A DNA stretch of 64,000 nt from positions 27,425,681-27,489,680 of the forward strand of contig NC_088786.1 of NCBI RefSeq assembly GCF_949628265.1. The letters are read 5' to 3'. This document shows positions 24,776-36,171 of this stretch, piece by piece (positions within the stretch are counted from its first letter, which is position 1; each line of letters starts with the position of its first letter). The DNA comes from Cloeon dipterum. Its lineage: Eukaryota > Arthropoda > Insecta > Ephemeroptera > Baetidae. The translations under genes were made by a program, and so were the position numbers. Below the pieces are notes generated by a model that was not told the origin of the DNA, made no database searches, and saw only the letters and a list, made by a program, of their open reading frames with translations.

Positions 24776-25477
24776 ATTTCAAAACTATGCATAAACCGCA
24801 ATCCCTTAACAAAAGGTGCGGATGCAACTGCAAATAAAGCATAGAATATTAGTTCCTGAGAAGGCAATATTTAAGATACAAGTCTCTTTTGTATCAACTA
24901 AAAAGAATTTCACTTTTATTTCAGTTATAGCTGCTGCAACATAATTGAAGAAATTAATAAACTAAAAAATATTAAGTTTCATTAGAGAGAAAAATCTAAT
25001 TTTTGTTCCTATTTATTTTCATTTCAATTTGGTCTCGAATTTTAAAAAGTAGATATCAAATACAAGAAGAATATTCATATTTTTCATGCATTTATAATTA
25101 ATTGCACAGTATGGAGTATGGAGCTCGTATACACTGACGACTCTTTCAAACATACGTCACTCCACATTTCCTGTCAATGGCCTCGTTTTTCGAACCATCG
25201 CATATCAAAATCGTGCGCTGTGGATGGAATTTTTGCAACGTAAAGCTCCATAATTTCCAACATGGCGCTGCTCAATGAAGTAAAATTCGATTTGAAGTTA
25301 ACTTTCCGCGTCCTTTTTTTGCAGGTATGTGTCGAGTTTGATTTTTTATCTGAGCATAATATTATTACCTAAAAACCACGCAAAACTATGCAATAATAAT
25401 TAAAATAATCAGGGGATTTTTCTGTTTTCCCGTCCAGCAAGTAGTAAGCGTGTAAAATAATGTTCGTCTAGCCTCGC

Positions 25478-25485
25478 TATAAAAA
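25478..25485 (+). promoter_or_regulatory. Candidate TATA box of the acidic gene
   Basis: TATAAAAA 37 bp before the ATG at 25522. An out-of-frame ATG at 25514 lies between them and would open a short overlapping upstream frame. Confidence 0.45.
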
Positions 25486-25521
25486 TAAATCGTTTGCAAT
25501 ATTTGAGGTAGTAATGGAATC

Positions 25522-26641
25522 ATGCTGGACATATTCACCACCCTCCAAGACTCTCTACAATCGCTCACCGATGATTCATTGAACAGGATCGAAAACACAG
25601 TAGATAATACCGTAAAAGCGAGTTCATCGAAAATTAAACTCCGATTTCAACAAAGGAATTGGATAATGAAATATTGAAACTCACTGATATCGCTGAAGAC
25701 CTGCTATCAATGTCCGTGGAGGAAAGCGGAGGACAGAGCGGAGACCTCACCACTGAAGGAACCATAGTTGACATAATGAAGACTATTGAAGACATTTTGC
25801 AGTATTTCGATGATGACCCAGACGTTGCTGAAAACAACCCGGAAGACGTGAGTTGAGTACAATTGGCAGCAGTTGCTTAATCTCAAGCAATGAAAGCTTG
25901 CAGCTATAGTCGACGTCGTGGAAGAAATACTGTCATATTTGGATGGTAATAATGGCTCTGAAGATGATAAATCAAACACAAAAAGGAAAACCACTACTGA
26001 AGAGCCTGAGGAAGAAGAAACCAAAAAGCGTATTTTTAACTTAGATCCGCTGGAGTTGAGGACAATTGTTTTAATTGCAGCTAAGAAAAAGCCAATAGAT
26101 GAAGCGGATTATGAAGAGGAAGATACCACTCCAAGTGTGATGCTGGATCAGCTTTGCCGTTTTATTATATCTGTTCATTGAAAATTTTCAGAAAAGAAAA
26201 AGACAACCCCAAGCGATGATGAGGAAGATTTGACGACAAAAAAGAAAACCACAACTGCTCAAGAACCAGAAACAGAAGCGTAAAGATAACTATTTATAAA
26301 TAATTTAAGGTAAAATCAATCACTACTTCAGTAAAAAAGTTGCAACATTACCACCAACTACAACAGCAGCAGTTAAAGCGACGACGGAGAGCAAAGTTAA
26401 TGCAGATGAAGAGGAAGAGGGGTATGCTAAATTTGAAGGAACATTTTTCTGTAGAATAATAATCATTTCGCTATCAAACAGCAAGCCTTCGTCGGGCAAG
26501 AATGTAAGCATTGATACGGTATTAGCAGTGAGCAAAAGACTAAAAAATCTTTATTTTAGGACAATAATGGTGAATTGATAAAAATCGAATTTATATTTGT
26601 GCTAATACTCTTTATTAATTTCAGATGAAGAGGAAGAGTGA
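25522..26641 (+). CDS. Acidic, Lys/Thr-rich protein of unknown function
   Basis: Nine short exons fit in phase: 25522-25599, 25656-25851, 25904-26029, 26081-26134, 26192-26279, 26332-26421, 26482-26503, 26560-26569 and 26625-26641. They give 226 residues from the chosen ATG. The N-terminal half is made of related acidic helices (GTIVDIMKTIEDILQYFDDD and TIVDVVEEILSYLDGNNG align with each other). The C-terminal half is low-complexity with alternating Lys/Thr blocks (RKTTTEEPEEEETKK, KKKTTTAQEPETE) and two DEEEE clusters. No signal peptide was found, although an upstream frame at 25262-25324 (MALLNEVKFDLKLTFRVLFL) ends in a good donor; its phase does not fit this exon. The family is unknown. 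The small last exons are the least certain part. A poly(A) signal AATAAA lies at about 26659. Confidence 0.5.
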
Positions 26642-26733
26642 TTGTACTCATTTTTTCAATAAAAAATCATGTTGTTTCAATAGCATGACAATAAATACAG
26701 CTTTTTCGTTCAGTTTTACCATTATTAGTAGTC

Positions 26734-28142
26734 TCATAGATACGTGGGAAATCCAAGCGCATAAGGAGGGGCGTCTGCTGTCAATAAATAAAATTTGCCT
26801 CTGGTGCTAAAAATAATAAAATTTAATCCTAAGTAAATTCAAGCAAACCACAAAATACTCTTGGCGAACTGGATAGCCCATCAGTGCAATTGGATTCGCG
26901 CTACAGGAGCCGTTGGTGTAACCTTGCCATGAACCGCACTGATGCGCCACAAAGTTGTTCGATTTGATTGACTCGTGAAACAAATCGGCTGATCGCGCAT
27001 GGGTGCAGGAGCCTGGAATTTCTAAGCTTGAAACGCGAAAAAGAAATTATTCCCAAGTTTACAAAACAGATCGGCGCCGCATCCCGGCTGGGGAAAGCTG
27101 CCACCGTTAGGATAAAAGTCTGCGTGCCCAATGGGGCTCATAAAACTCATCCAGCCGCCACACGTGTGGATAACGTCGACGAACGTGGCGTCCGTGAAGG
27201 TCAGTCGACCTGCGGGGTTGTTGTAATAGAACAGAATCTGGGCTGGGTCGATCCCAGTGATGCGCCCGATTTTCACTATGCGATTAATTAATTGAGAAAA
27301 TTTTCAATAGTTTGAATCTGAGTTTAAACACCTCGTTTTCCACTAAAGCCGCAGACGTGAGCACCCAGACTGTGTCCCGCACAGTGGATATCGTCCACGT
27401 TTTGCCCTAGACTGATAAGAAATTGGTACATGTCACCAACATATTCGCCAGTCGGAATGGAGTTTGCTTTAGCAATGCTGTACATTGGACCTGCTGCAGG
27501 TCCCGTCCAATCAACCAAAATCACATTGCAGTCCTCCTCGTCAAGGAAGCCTATATACTCACTCATTTTATTTTGACTTCCTGAAATCATTATGAAATTA
27601 ATTACTTTCTTTTGAGCCAACTGTCCACCATGTGAATCCATTATCATTGAAGCCATGGACAGTGAATTTTGTAGGTTTTGCAGGGTCATAGTTTGAACTC
27701 GAGATGTTTCCGATCCAAATCTGATGCGCTGTGTCCCTGTTGGCTCTATCGAAATGCGTTCCAGATAATACAACACTAAACGCTTGCTTAATTTGATGGT
27801 AATCACCTTGTGAAAAGATGAAATGTCACTTCAGAGTACGGATCGATCAGCAACGGCTTCGGCCGGAACAGATTAAGCCAGTGTTTGAAGCCACGGCTTT
27901 GATTTGGTGCAGCAAACACTAAAAATGGAAATATATTAACAATAAATCATTCATTCAAATGTGAGTAAATTATTTGTCATAGGAATAAGAAGTTATCAGA
28001 TTTAATTTGACTCCAAATGACGAGGTGGGTTTGAAAAGTCGGAACCATTGGCAAGGAGTACAGTTATGATACAAAAAACAAACATTTTTATCTCACCCGC
28101 TGAGTGTACTGTTACGGCGAAGAAAACGGCGAGCAGCTTCAT
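26734..28142 (-). CDS. Neutral lipase/phospholipase A1-like, lipase array member 1
   Basis: Seven exons: 28097-28142, 27807-27918, 27606-27745, 27332-27580, 27063-27275, 26859-27012 and 26734-26806. They give 328 residues with a signal peptide (MKLLAVFFAVTVHSA). It is a pancreatic-lipase-family alpha/beta hydrolase, secreted, acting on triglycerides or phospholipids. The nucleophile motif is GHSLGAH, the acid lies in GIDPA and the histidine in CTHARS, so the catalytic triad looks complete. The lid between the two cysteines (CGADLFC) is very short, which in this family usually goes with phospholipase A1 activity. It is the most divergent array member: exon 2 is short and lacks the segment found in its neighbours, and the C-terminus runs on after ALG to FPTYL. 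Exon sizes 140, 213 and 154 match the other three lipases exactly. No TATA box was seen. Confidence 0.9.
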
Positions 28143-29268
28143 TTTGCGACACTCTCTCGCTCGGAACTAACAATAAGGTGTGACTGGAATTACAAAACGT
28201 GCACATTTAACTGTTATTGTTTTCTACCGTCAATGCCACTACCGTATATCACGGTCAGAGGTCATTGTGCAAAGCGACACATGACTTTTGTTCCCAAACA
28301 AAGTCAGACCTCTTTTTGTCCCTCTGCTAGATGGCTCTCTGCGCTTATCATAGTGCTTGTCGTGACTTTGTTTGTTTGATAAGTGGTTCTGAAATGGGTT
28401 TATCTGAGCAAAGCATACTCCACAGAATTGTTTTCGTATTCAATTGGCAATTTAATTAAAAAGATTGTTGAAAATTTATAGGAAAATTTTTTATTTTACT
28501 GAGCATGGTTTGACAATGAAAAAGAATTAAAAATATTTTGTTCCTAAACTCATAGAGTGAGAAAAGCTAACACGAAAAGAAAAATTTCGATGAAAATTGT
28601 GTTGCGATATCAGGCAAGTGATGTTTAAATAACAATAAGCAAAGTGTCTGTCAAACCTTTTACTAATCTGCTCATATTTAATGGATATTTTCATCCAAAC
28701 CTTCTGGCAAACATTAATTGAAAAATCTTGTTTTCTCCCATTAGATATTATTTTTTCAAACAGAAAAAATATGTATATAATATTTATATTTGCAGATCAC
28801 TTTAAACTAAATAAAATAGTTGAAAGAGATGGCTTTTCTATAGAACTCTGTGGTGTGTTTTCGTTGGTTCTTCATTTTATAATACCCGTAAGGATGAATC
28901 AGAATAGAGGGTTTTACTTAAATGAAAACTAGCTAAAAGTTCATGCAATATGAGAACAAATTTGCTATAAAGTCATACCACTGTAGCCGCGCCGATAGTA
29001 GTTTCCTCAAAGCCGTCTGATCCACAAATGCCGCAAGCTGCACACGGTCCGTCAGATGCGCTGCCTCAACGGACCCTCACTTAGGGGATCAAATGTAAAT
29101 TTCCGATTGCCGACGTTCATATATACGGTATTTAAAAATAATTAGAGCGTTCGTAAGCCGGATAAAGTTGTGTATATAGTAAATAAATATCCAAGAGAGG
29201 GTTTAATTACAACATTAAGTCGAATTTTATTAAAAATTTCGCACATTTTTCTTGTTAATTATCGTAAC
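28143..29268. other. Intergenic spacer between lipases 1 and 2
   Basis: AT-rich DNA without supported exons. A GC-richer patch at about 28980-29100 was inspected for RNA genes; no tRNA cloverleaf was recognised. Confidence 0.4.
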
Positions 29269-30657
29269 CTAACCCAAAGCAAACGGTGAGCTACCACTTG
29301 TAGCCAAGTAGAAGGTGCCTCTGGAACTATAAATTAAAAAGAATTCAGCGTAAATTATTTTCATTGCAATGAATATATACTTTGTGTTGGAAGGATTTCC
29401 CATGACGGCCTCAGACGCGCCGGCACACGCACCGCTGAGGAAGTTGTCCCATGTATCACACTCTTTGGCAACAAATTGATTCGAAGTTATGGATTCCAAA
29501 AAGAAGTCGTGAGATCGAGCGTGGCTGCAAGAACCTTTGAAATAAATTAGCTAAATACGATTTTGAGTCAGCTCGCATTTTACCAGTAAGATCTTCACCA
29601 CAGCCAGGCTGAACAAAGCTGCCTCCGTTAGGGTAAAAGTCGGCGTGGCCGAGTGGCCTTTCGAAGCCCAGCCAGCCCGCACAGGTGTGAATCACGTCAA
29701 CGTAACTAGCGTCCGTGGACGCCAACCTGGTCGTAGGGTCGTCGTAACTGAACAAGGGGAGAGCGGGGTCCATGCCGGTCACTCGACCAAGAGTGCCTTT
29801 TAATAAAAGAAATACATTTTGTTATAAGACAAAAAAATCACGCGTTTTTTAAATACCAGTGGAAGAGGCCTTGCCGCTGAAGCCGCAAACGTGGGCGCCG
29901 AGGCTGTGTCCGATGCAGTGAGAGTTGCCGACATTGTGCCCGTTGCTCGCCAAAAAGTCGTGCAACTGTGCGACATATTCACCAACGGGTTTAGCGTTAG
30001 CTTTTGCCTCGTTGTAGAGTGGCCCCTGAGCAGGCTCAGACCAGTCGACGCCGATCACGTTGCAATCCTCTTGATCCAAAAACACTGGAAATGAAGCCAG
30101 AAAAATGTATATTCTTCCATTTAAATCAATATTTTAACCTATATTGAATACATAAGAAACTTTGGTATGAATAATATTTTATATTTACAATTCAATTATT
30201 TTCTTACTGTCCTTGAATGAGATGGTCCATCCATCAAACGCGTTGCTAGTAAAGCCGTGGATGACAAACTTGTTGGCTTTTGCAGCGTCGAAGGGTGCGC
30301 CATTCAAGTCGTTAACAAAGATTTGTACGGGGGTGTTGCGGTTGCTCCTTTTTTTATTAAATTAAGTTAAAAAAAATCGTTGTTGGCGACTTATACTGGA
30401 CATACCTTGTGTATAGATGGAAGGTGATTTGAGTGTATGGGTCTGTGAGATCTGCTTTGAAGTCAGGCACGTCTAATAAGGCCAGATTACGCTTGCCATC
30501 CACCCCTGGGATTACAATCCAGCCCTGGTCATTAGTGGGAGCAGCGTTAACTGCAGGTCAATCAATGCATTTTAAAACCAAATAATTAATTAACAGCGGG
30601 GAACCATTTACCTGCAGCCACGCAAACAACGCTGAGAAAAACTAGGAGCTTCATCAT
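29269..30657 (-). CDS. Neutral lipase/phospholipase A1-like, lipase array member 2
   Basis: Seven exons: 30612-30657, 30406-30550, 30208-30347, 29857-30084, 29584-29796, 29381-29534 and 29269-29326, giving 327 residues. The signal peptide is MMKLLVFLSVVCVAA. The catalytic triad is complete: serine in GHSLGAH, aspartate in GMDPA, histidine in CSHARS. The lid is only CGEDLTGSC. The N-terminal segment WIVIPGVDGKRNLALLDVP is shared with member 3. This gene and member 3 are nearly identical over exons 2-5, and their introns also align in part, so they are a recent tandem duplicate or are being homogenised by gene conversion. The last residues are FALG and stop. A minus-strand AATAAA lies at 29226-29231 and a TATA box at 30744-30750. 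The product is probably a gut or haemolymph enzyme. Confidence 0.93.
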
Positions 30658-31717
30658 TTTACCATAAAGCTGTGTTTTAAATCATGTGCTATATAAACAA
30701 CTATTATAGCTGAATAGAGTGGCGGGTGTGTCTTGGGGGCAGGTTTTATACAAACCGGGTTCATTTGAGATAAAGATCACATTTATTTTAGCCGCTTATC
30801 ACACAAGTGGATATCTACTTCACCTGGACCCATCCTCTGAAATTTATACCACTCATTAACAATTATAAAGCATCTTGATATCAGACAAGACCGGTGTAAT
30901 CATTTTAAGTATTTCTGTTCTCGTTCTCTATCTCGTAACAATAAAATTGTTGTGCTTATTATGCTCTCGATAACCTTCGATTTTCCATTATCAGTCAATA
31001 GCACTTTTCGCTATGATTGCTATAGTTTGAATATGTATAATTCGGCGTGGGTATACGCTTGCAATTTCCAAGGCTTAACTTATGAAGCTATCCACTTGAG
31101 TTAATGATGATAATGCTGAAATAATTATTTTCTTGAATTCACTCTGCAAATTATAGTCAAATTGGTTGTAAAATTTGCGATGGTAAATAAATCTCAAATT
31201 GAGGCCTGATTATAAGTATAAATATGCATTTATATTTTTATAAAAAAGAATGAAAATGCAAACTATTTTACTGATGTGTTGTTTTATTTCTGATTGGGTG
31301 TTAACTTTACCAAAAAAATCGGAGTATTTAAATACTACTTGAAGTTTTTAAATTCTGGGAAAGGGTTATTTAGCAGAGTTTGAATTTGTATTTAAAATAT
31401 AGAAAATTCGAACCGGCGGCACCCAGCGATAAAATTTTATTAATTTGGATATCCTTCATTAAAGCGAATCTAATATTTCAAAATCCTTAAGTTTTTTCAG
31501 TTTAAAAATTACAATCCTCTGAAAATAATTAGATTTGTAATATGCACTAAATTCTCAAGATTTTTGGGATAAGAGATGTAATCAAAATCGAGGCTATTTT
31601 CTGAGCGATCGCAAGCTCCAGTAATTTCTGTGTAATTAAAAATCAATCTCATCAAGTATTTTTCTTAAAAAATTCAGTCACATTTTATTTAAAATAAATT
31701 TGTACATTTTAAGTAGC
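30658..31717. other. Spacer between lipases 2 and 3
   Basis: Promoter side of lipase 2 and 3' flank of lipase 3. The block near 30770-30900 (GATAAAGATCACAT..., CATCCTCTGAAATTTATACCAC, AACATCTTGATATCAGA-like) has a counterpart upstream of lipase 3 at about 33280-33400, showing that the duplication covered upstream DNA as well. No exon is supported. Confidence 0.5.
30744..30750 (-). promoter_or_regulatory. TATA box of lipase 2
   Basis: TATAAAA on the minus strand 87 bp before the ATG at 30657. The flanking CAAACC/CAAACG context is shared with the TATA region of lipase 3. A second TATA-like stretch (TATATAG) lies nearer the gene at about 30688-30694. Confidence 0.5.
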
Positions 31718-33211
31718 TTAACCCAGAGCGAATGGTGTGCTATCGCTAGTGGCCAAGTAGAAGGTGCCTCTGGAACTGAAAAAACAAACAAACAGAAAAG
31801 CGTAAAATATTTAGACATATAAAGCTAATCTTTGTTAAATGCGTACTTTGTGCTGGATGGATTTCCCATGATGGCCTCAGACGCGCCGGCACACGCACCG
31901 CCCTGGAAGTTGTCCCATGTATCACATTCTTTCGCGACAAATTGGTTGGAAGTGACGGATTCCAAAAAGAACTCATGAGATCTTCCGTGGCTGCAAGCAC
32001 CTGTGAAGTAAAAATTTATTGAGAAAATACGAATTTTCAGTTTGGACATCATTTACCAGTGAGATCTGCTCCGCAGCCAGGCTGAACGAAGCTTCCTCCG
32101 TTAGGATAGAAGTCGGCGTGGCCGAGCGGCCTTTCGAAGCCCAGCCAGCCTGCACAGCTGTGAATCACGTCAACGTAACTAGCGTCCGTGGACGCCAACC
32201 TGGTCGTAGGGTCGTCGTAACTGAACAGGGGGAGAGCGGGGTCCATGCCGGTCACTCGACCAAGAGTGCCTTAATAAAATAAATACAATTTGTTATAAAA
32301 GACTTTTAAATTCGCATTCACGCGTTTTAAATACCAGTGGAAGAGGCCTTGCCGCTGAAGCCGCAAACGTGGGCACCGAGGCTGTGTCCGACGCAGTGAG
32401 AGTTGCCGACATTGTGCCCGTTGCTCGCCAAAAAGTCGTGCAACTGTGCGACGTACTCGCCAACGGGTTTAGCGTTAGCTTTTGCCTCGTTGTAGAGTGG
32501 CCCCTGAGCAGGCTCAGACCAGTCGACAAGGATCACGTTGCAGTCTTCTTGATCCAAAAACTCTGGAGATGAAAAAAATAGATGTCATTTGAAAGTATTT
32601 GATTTTTTCAAAAATCTTACAAGGCTATGGGCATCACAAAACTTTATATTCAATAAAGAAGTAAAAAGCTAATTAAAATAGTTTCCCTTATTTAAAAAAA
32701 ATATTTACAGCTAACGATTTCAAGTCCTTCAAATAAAAAGTTAAATTTAATTTTTTTTCTTACTGTTTTTGATTGAAAGAGCCCATCCTTCAAAAGTGGT
32801 GTCAGTGAAGCCGTGGACGACAAACTTGTTGGCTTTTGCAGCGTCGAAGGGTGCGCCATTCAAGCTGTTCACAAAGATTTGCACGGGGGTGTTGCGGTTG
32901 CTCCTTTTTTGATTTAAAATAAGTTAAAAAAATGTTGATTGCGACTTACATTGGAAATATACCTTGTGTACAGATGGAAGGTGATTTGAGTGTATGGGTC
33001 TGTGAGATCCGCTTTGAAGTCAGGCACGTCCAATAAGGCCAGATTACGCTTGCCGTCCACCCCTGGGATTACAATCCAGCCCTGGTCACTAGTGGGAGCA
33101 GCGTTAACTGTAGGACAATCAATACAGTTTAAAACCAAATAACTAACTAACAGCGGGGAACCATTTACCTGCAGCCACGCAAACAACGCCGAGCAAAACT
33201 AGGAACTTCAT
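31718..33211 (-). CDS. Neutral lipase/phospholipase A1-like, lipase array member 3
   Basis: Seven exons: 33169-33211, 32963-33107, 32764-32903, 32335-32562, 32057-32269, 31847-32000 and 31718-31775, giving 326 residues. The signal peptide is MKFLVLLGVVCVAA. The catalytic triad is complete: GHSLGAH, GMDPA and CSHGRS. The lid is very short (CGADLTGAC). It is the close paralogue of lipase 2, with the same exon lengths from exon 2 onwards and only scattered replacements (for example HSCAGW against HTCAGW, and NFQGGACAG against NFLSGACAG). A minus-strand AATAAA lies at 31684-31689, and a TATA box lies at 33260-33266. Secretion and lipid hydrolysis are expected from the family; the natural substrate is unknown. 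Confidence 0.93.
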
Positions 33212-33259
33212 TTTACTAGTTAATTGTATTGAGTGTGCTTGGTGAATCGGTGGGGCAGT

Positions 33260-33266
33260 TTTTATA
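33260..33266 (-). promoter_or_regulatory. TATA box of lipase 3
   Basis: TATAAAA on the minus strand 49 bp before the ATG at 33211, in a context like that of lipase 2. Confidence 0.55.
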
Positions 33267-33554
33267 CAAACGATTCTTTGCAGATAATGATTACTTCTAG
33301 TTTAGTCTCTTATCGCACAAGTGGAAACTTCGCTTGCACACATCCTCTGAAATTTCCACCACTTAAAAAACATCTTGATATCAGATGATGAGAACCCCAT
33401 CAATTATAATCCTGCCGTTCTCTTTGTATCATCATTAAAATTTTAATCGAGTTCGCTACAGATAAACATTATGGACCATAGTTTTGATTTTCCAATCAGT
33501 TAAACTAGCGTTTTGCATCGAATTAGTATAATTTTAATTTATAAGTTTGGAAAT

Positions 33555-34104
33555 AGCTTGTGGAATCCCCAGTCATGATAATAGTATTAAGATTAGGTGT
33601 GCAGCGCGAAAATCTTTTGCTTATTTTTTAAATGAATTATATGACTCAACGCTAGCCTTTTTAAGAATTTTATCTATATTTTTATTGCCTAACCAGGTAT
33701 TTACAAGGTTTCATCAACATACAAATTATCATATTTTTCATAACACATATATAAACACTGACGCAGGAAAAATTAACACGCAAATTATTTAGCTACCTAT
33801 TCCAAGGTGACGTTTATACTTTGGACAAGCTTGTGGAATTCCTAGTCTGGTAATAGTATTAAGTTTAGGTGTGCAGCGCGAAAAATTTCTTGCTCTTTTT
33901 TATGAACTATATGACTGAACGCTTAAATTAAAGAATTTTATCTATATATTTTCATTGCCTAACCAGGCATTTAACCTCCATAAACACACAAAAAGTATCA
34001 TATATTTTTCACATCAGAAAACAGATATAAAAACACTGGCGCAGGAAAAATTAAAACGCAAATTATTTAGCAGCTTATTCCAAGGTGGCATTTATATGAT
34101 ACGA
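33555..34104. repeat. Two-copy direct repeat with a period of about 283 bp
   Basis: Copy 1 starts at 33555 and copy 2 at 33838, both with AGCTTGTGGAAT. Shared blocks in the same order include TAATAGTATTAAG, TTAGGTGTGCAGCGCGAAAA, GAATTTTATCTATAT, ATTGCCTAACCAGG, GCAGGAAAAATTAA and TATTCCAAGGTG. The copies differ by many small changes, so the duplication is not recent. No coding potential or inverted ends were seen. The block sits between lipases 3 and 4 and could be a satellite-like unit or a tandem pair of a short non-autonomous element. Confidence 0.85.
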
Positions 34105-34383
34105 CTTAAAATCAGGAACCTGTTTTAATTTAAAACTTAATTTAGTTTAAATTCTAAAGAAAGTATAATGCTATGTAAAATAATTTACAATTTTATTCGT
34201 ATATTAAGAAATTACTGTAAACAGATCCCTGTGACTGATACACGCTATTATTGATGTTAAAAGCTTTTTAGATAAATTAATAACTAATAACCTTTCTACA
34301 TAATTGCATTTATTTAATTCATACTAAATCGATAACATATAAAATAGTCATTGCCATTTTTAAACACCGGCAGTGAATAATAA

Positions 34384-36171
34384 TCAACCTAAGGCGAAGG
34401 GGGAGCTGTCCGCAGTAATGAAGAAGAAAGACCCTCTCGTCCTGTAAGAAAATTGGTTATAAAATTGTTCTAATCTCAAAAGGGGGAAGAGCGTACGATG
34501 ATCTAGACAAGTATCCCATCACTGCTTTCTCATTTTCGTAGCAACGTCCGTTTTGGAAGTTATTTCCGTCGTCACATTTGAATGCAATGAAATCGTCAGA
34601 GGTTATCGACTCCGCGAACAATTCAATCGCTCGAGCTTGACTGCATGCACCTGAAATGATAATTCAACCAAATTCTTATAGGACTTTTATCATAAAGCTT
34701 TTTGCGTCACCTGTCGCGTCTGTTCCACAACCAGGCTGCACGGAAATGCCTCCGTTGGGGTAGAAGTCTGCGTGTCCAAGTGGTTCCTCAAAGCTCAGCC
34801 ATCCGGCACTTGTGTGAATCACGTCCACGTAATTGGCGTCAGTGACGGCCAAACGCGACTCTGGATTGTCGTAGTCGAACAAGGGAAGAGCCGGGTCAAG
34901 GCCAGTCACGCGGCCAAGGACACCTATTTTTTAATTAAAAATATTTAGGAATAATGAGGAAGTTGAATTGAAAATGTCATATCGAAAAATAAACTTCAAC
35001 AATCAATTTGCAAAGCTTAACATTACTTGGGTAATGCAAATTTGGCCAGTAATTCTCACGAGTGGTCCTTTTTCAGTTTTATTTAAAGAAATTACATACC
35101 TCCAACAGATTTTCCGCTGAAACCGCATACGTGGGCACCGAGAGAGAACCCAATGCAGTGAGAGTTTGTTAAACTGTGTCCCAGATCGTCCAAATATTTG
35201 TACATTTTGCCAACATATCCTCCAGTTGGCTGTACATAAGCTCGAGCTTGATTGTATTGTGGGCCTTCAGCGGGTCCTGACCAGTCCACGATAATTACGT
35301 TGCAATCTTCCAGGTCCAATAATTCTGAAAAATACAATATTTTAATGAAATAAGATACTAATTTATTTTATCAAATTTTATCGAAATTAATCATTTTGTG
35401 GAAAAATTGTTCATTGTTTAATCTCCTTTATCTATTAAATTTGTACTTACTATTTTTGTAATCCACAACCCAGGCACTGAAGCCATTGCAACCAAACCCA
35501 TGCACAAGGAATTTCGTGGATTTGGTTGGGTCAAAAAAGGCGTCATTCAGGTTGCTCACCCAAATTTGTTGGGGAGTGTTTCTGTTGTTCCTGCATTTAC
35601 AAATATATTAGTAAATTTCCCATTTTAAGAAGCAGGAGCAGAAGCAGGGCATACCTTGTGAACAGAAAGAACGTAATCTGCTCGTCAGGATTGTCCAAAA
35701 CGGGTTTAGTAACAGCCGACTGGAGCAGCGCTAAATGTGCGGTGCTGTCGGCGCTCGGGTAAATTATCCACTCTCTTTCGTTGACATCGATACTTCTTGG
35801 AGCAGCGGACACCACTACAAATGAATGGGCGAGGAGAGTTGCAATAAGTTGCACTAAGAATTATTATTGCACTAGTGAGATGCACTTGGCCGAGTTTCGT
35901 TGTGATTTATAATTGAAGACGCGGCGCAGTCTGCTGGCCGGTGCTCTCTGCGCTATTTACAGCGCAGACAAATAATTCAAGGCTGGCGCATATAAGGGCT
36001 ATTCAGTTTCAAGGGCCGCACGTACAAACGTGAGATGAAAGCTGGGTCTTATTACTTATTTTAGCTGTCGCTTTTTGAATAGGAAATTTCCAGTTATTTA
36101 AAATGCTCTTTACCTGCTAAACTAGCTGCCAGCAGTCCAAAAAATGAGTGGAACCTCATTTTGTGCATCAT
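34384..36171 (-). CDS. Lipase-family protein, array member 4, catalytic histidine replaced
   Basis: Seven exons: 36114-36171, 35655-35814, 35451-35590, 35100-35324, 34711-34923, 34497-34650 and 34384-34441, giving 335 residues. The N-terminus (MMHKMRFHSFFGLLAASLA) is a signal peptide. The serine (IGFSLGAH, where the usual GHS is GFS) and aspartate (GLDPA) are present. At the place of the catalytic histidine, where the paralogues read CSHARS or CSHGRS, this protein reads CSQARA. The reading frame is intact, with no stops and conserved introns. That suggests a non-enzymatic, selected protein, as for dipteran yolk proteins and other dead lipase-fold binders; this role is inference. Exon lengths 140, 213, 154 and 58 match the paralogues. 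A TATA box lies at 36210-36216. Confidence 0.9.

Noticed and set aside
28980-29110. GC-rich patch examined as a possible tRNA or structured RNA
   Set aside because: No cloverleaf, no internal A/B-box promoter pair in the right spacing, and no strong stem was found.
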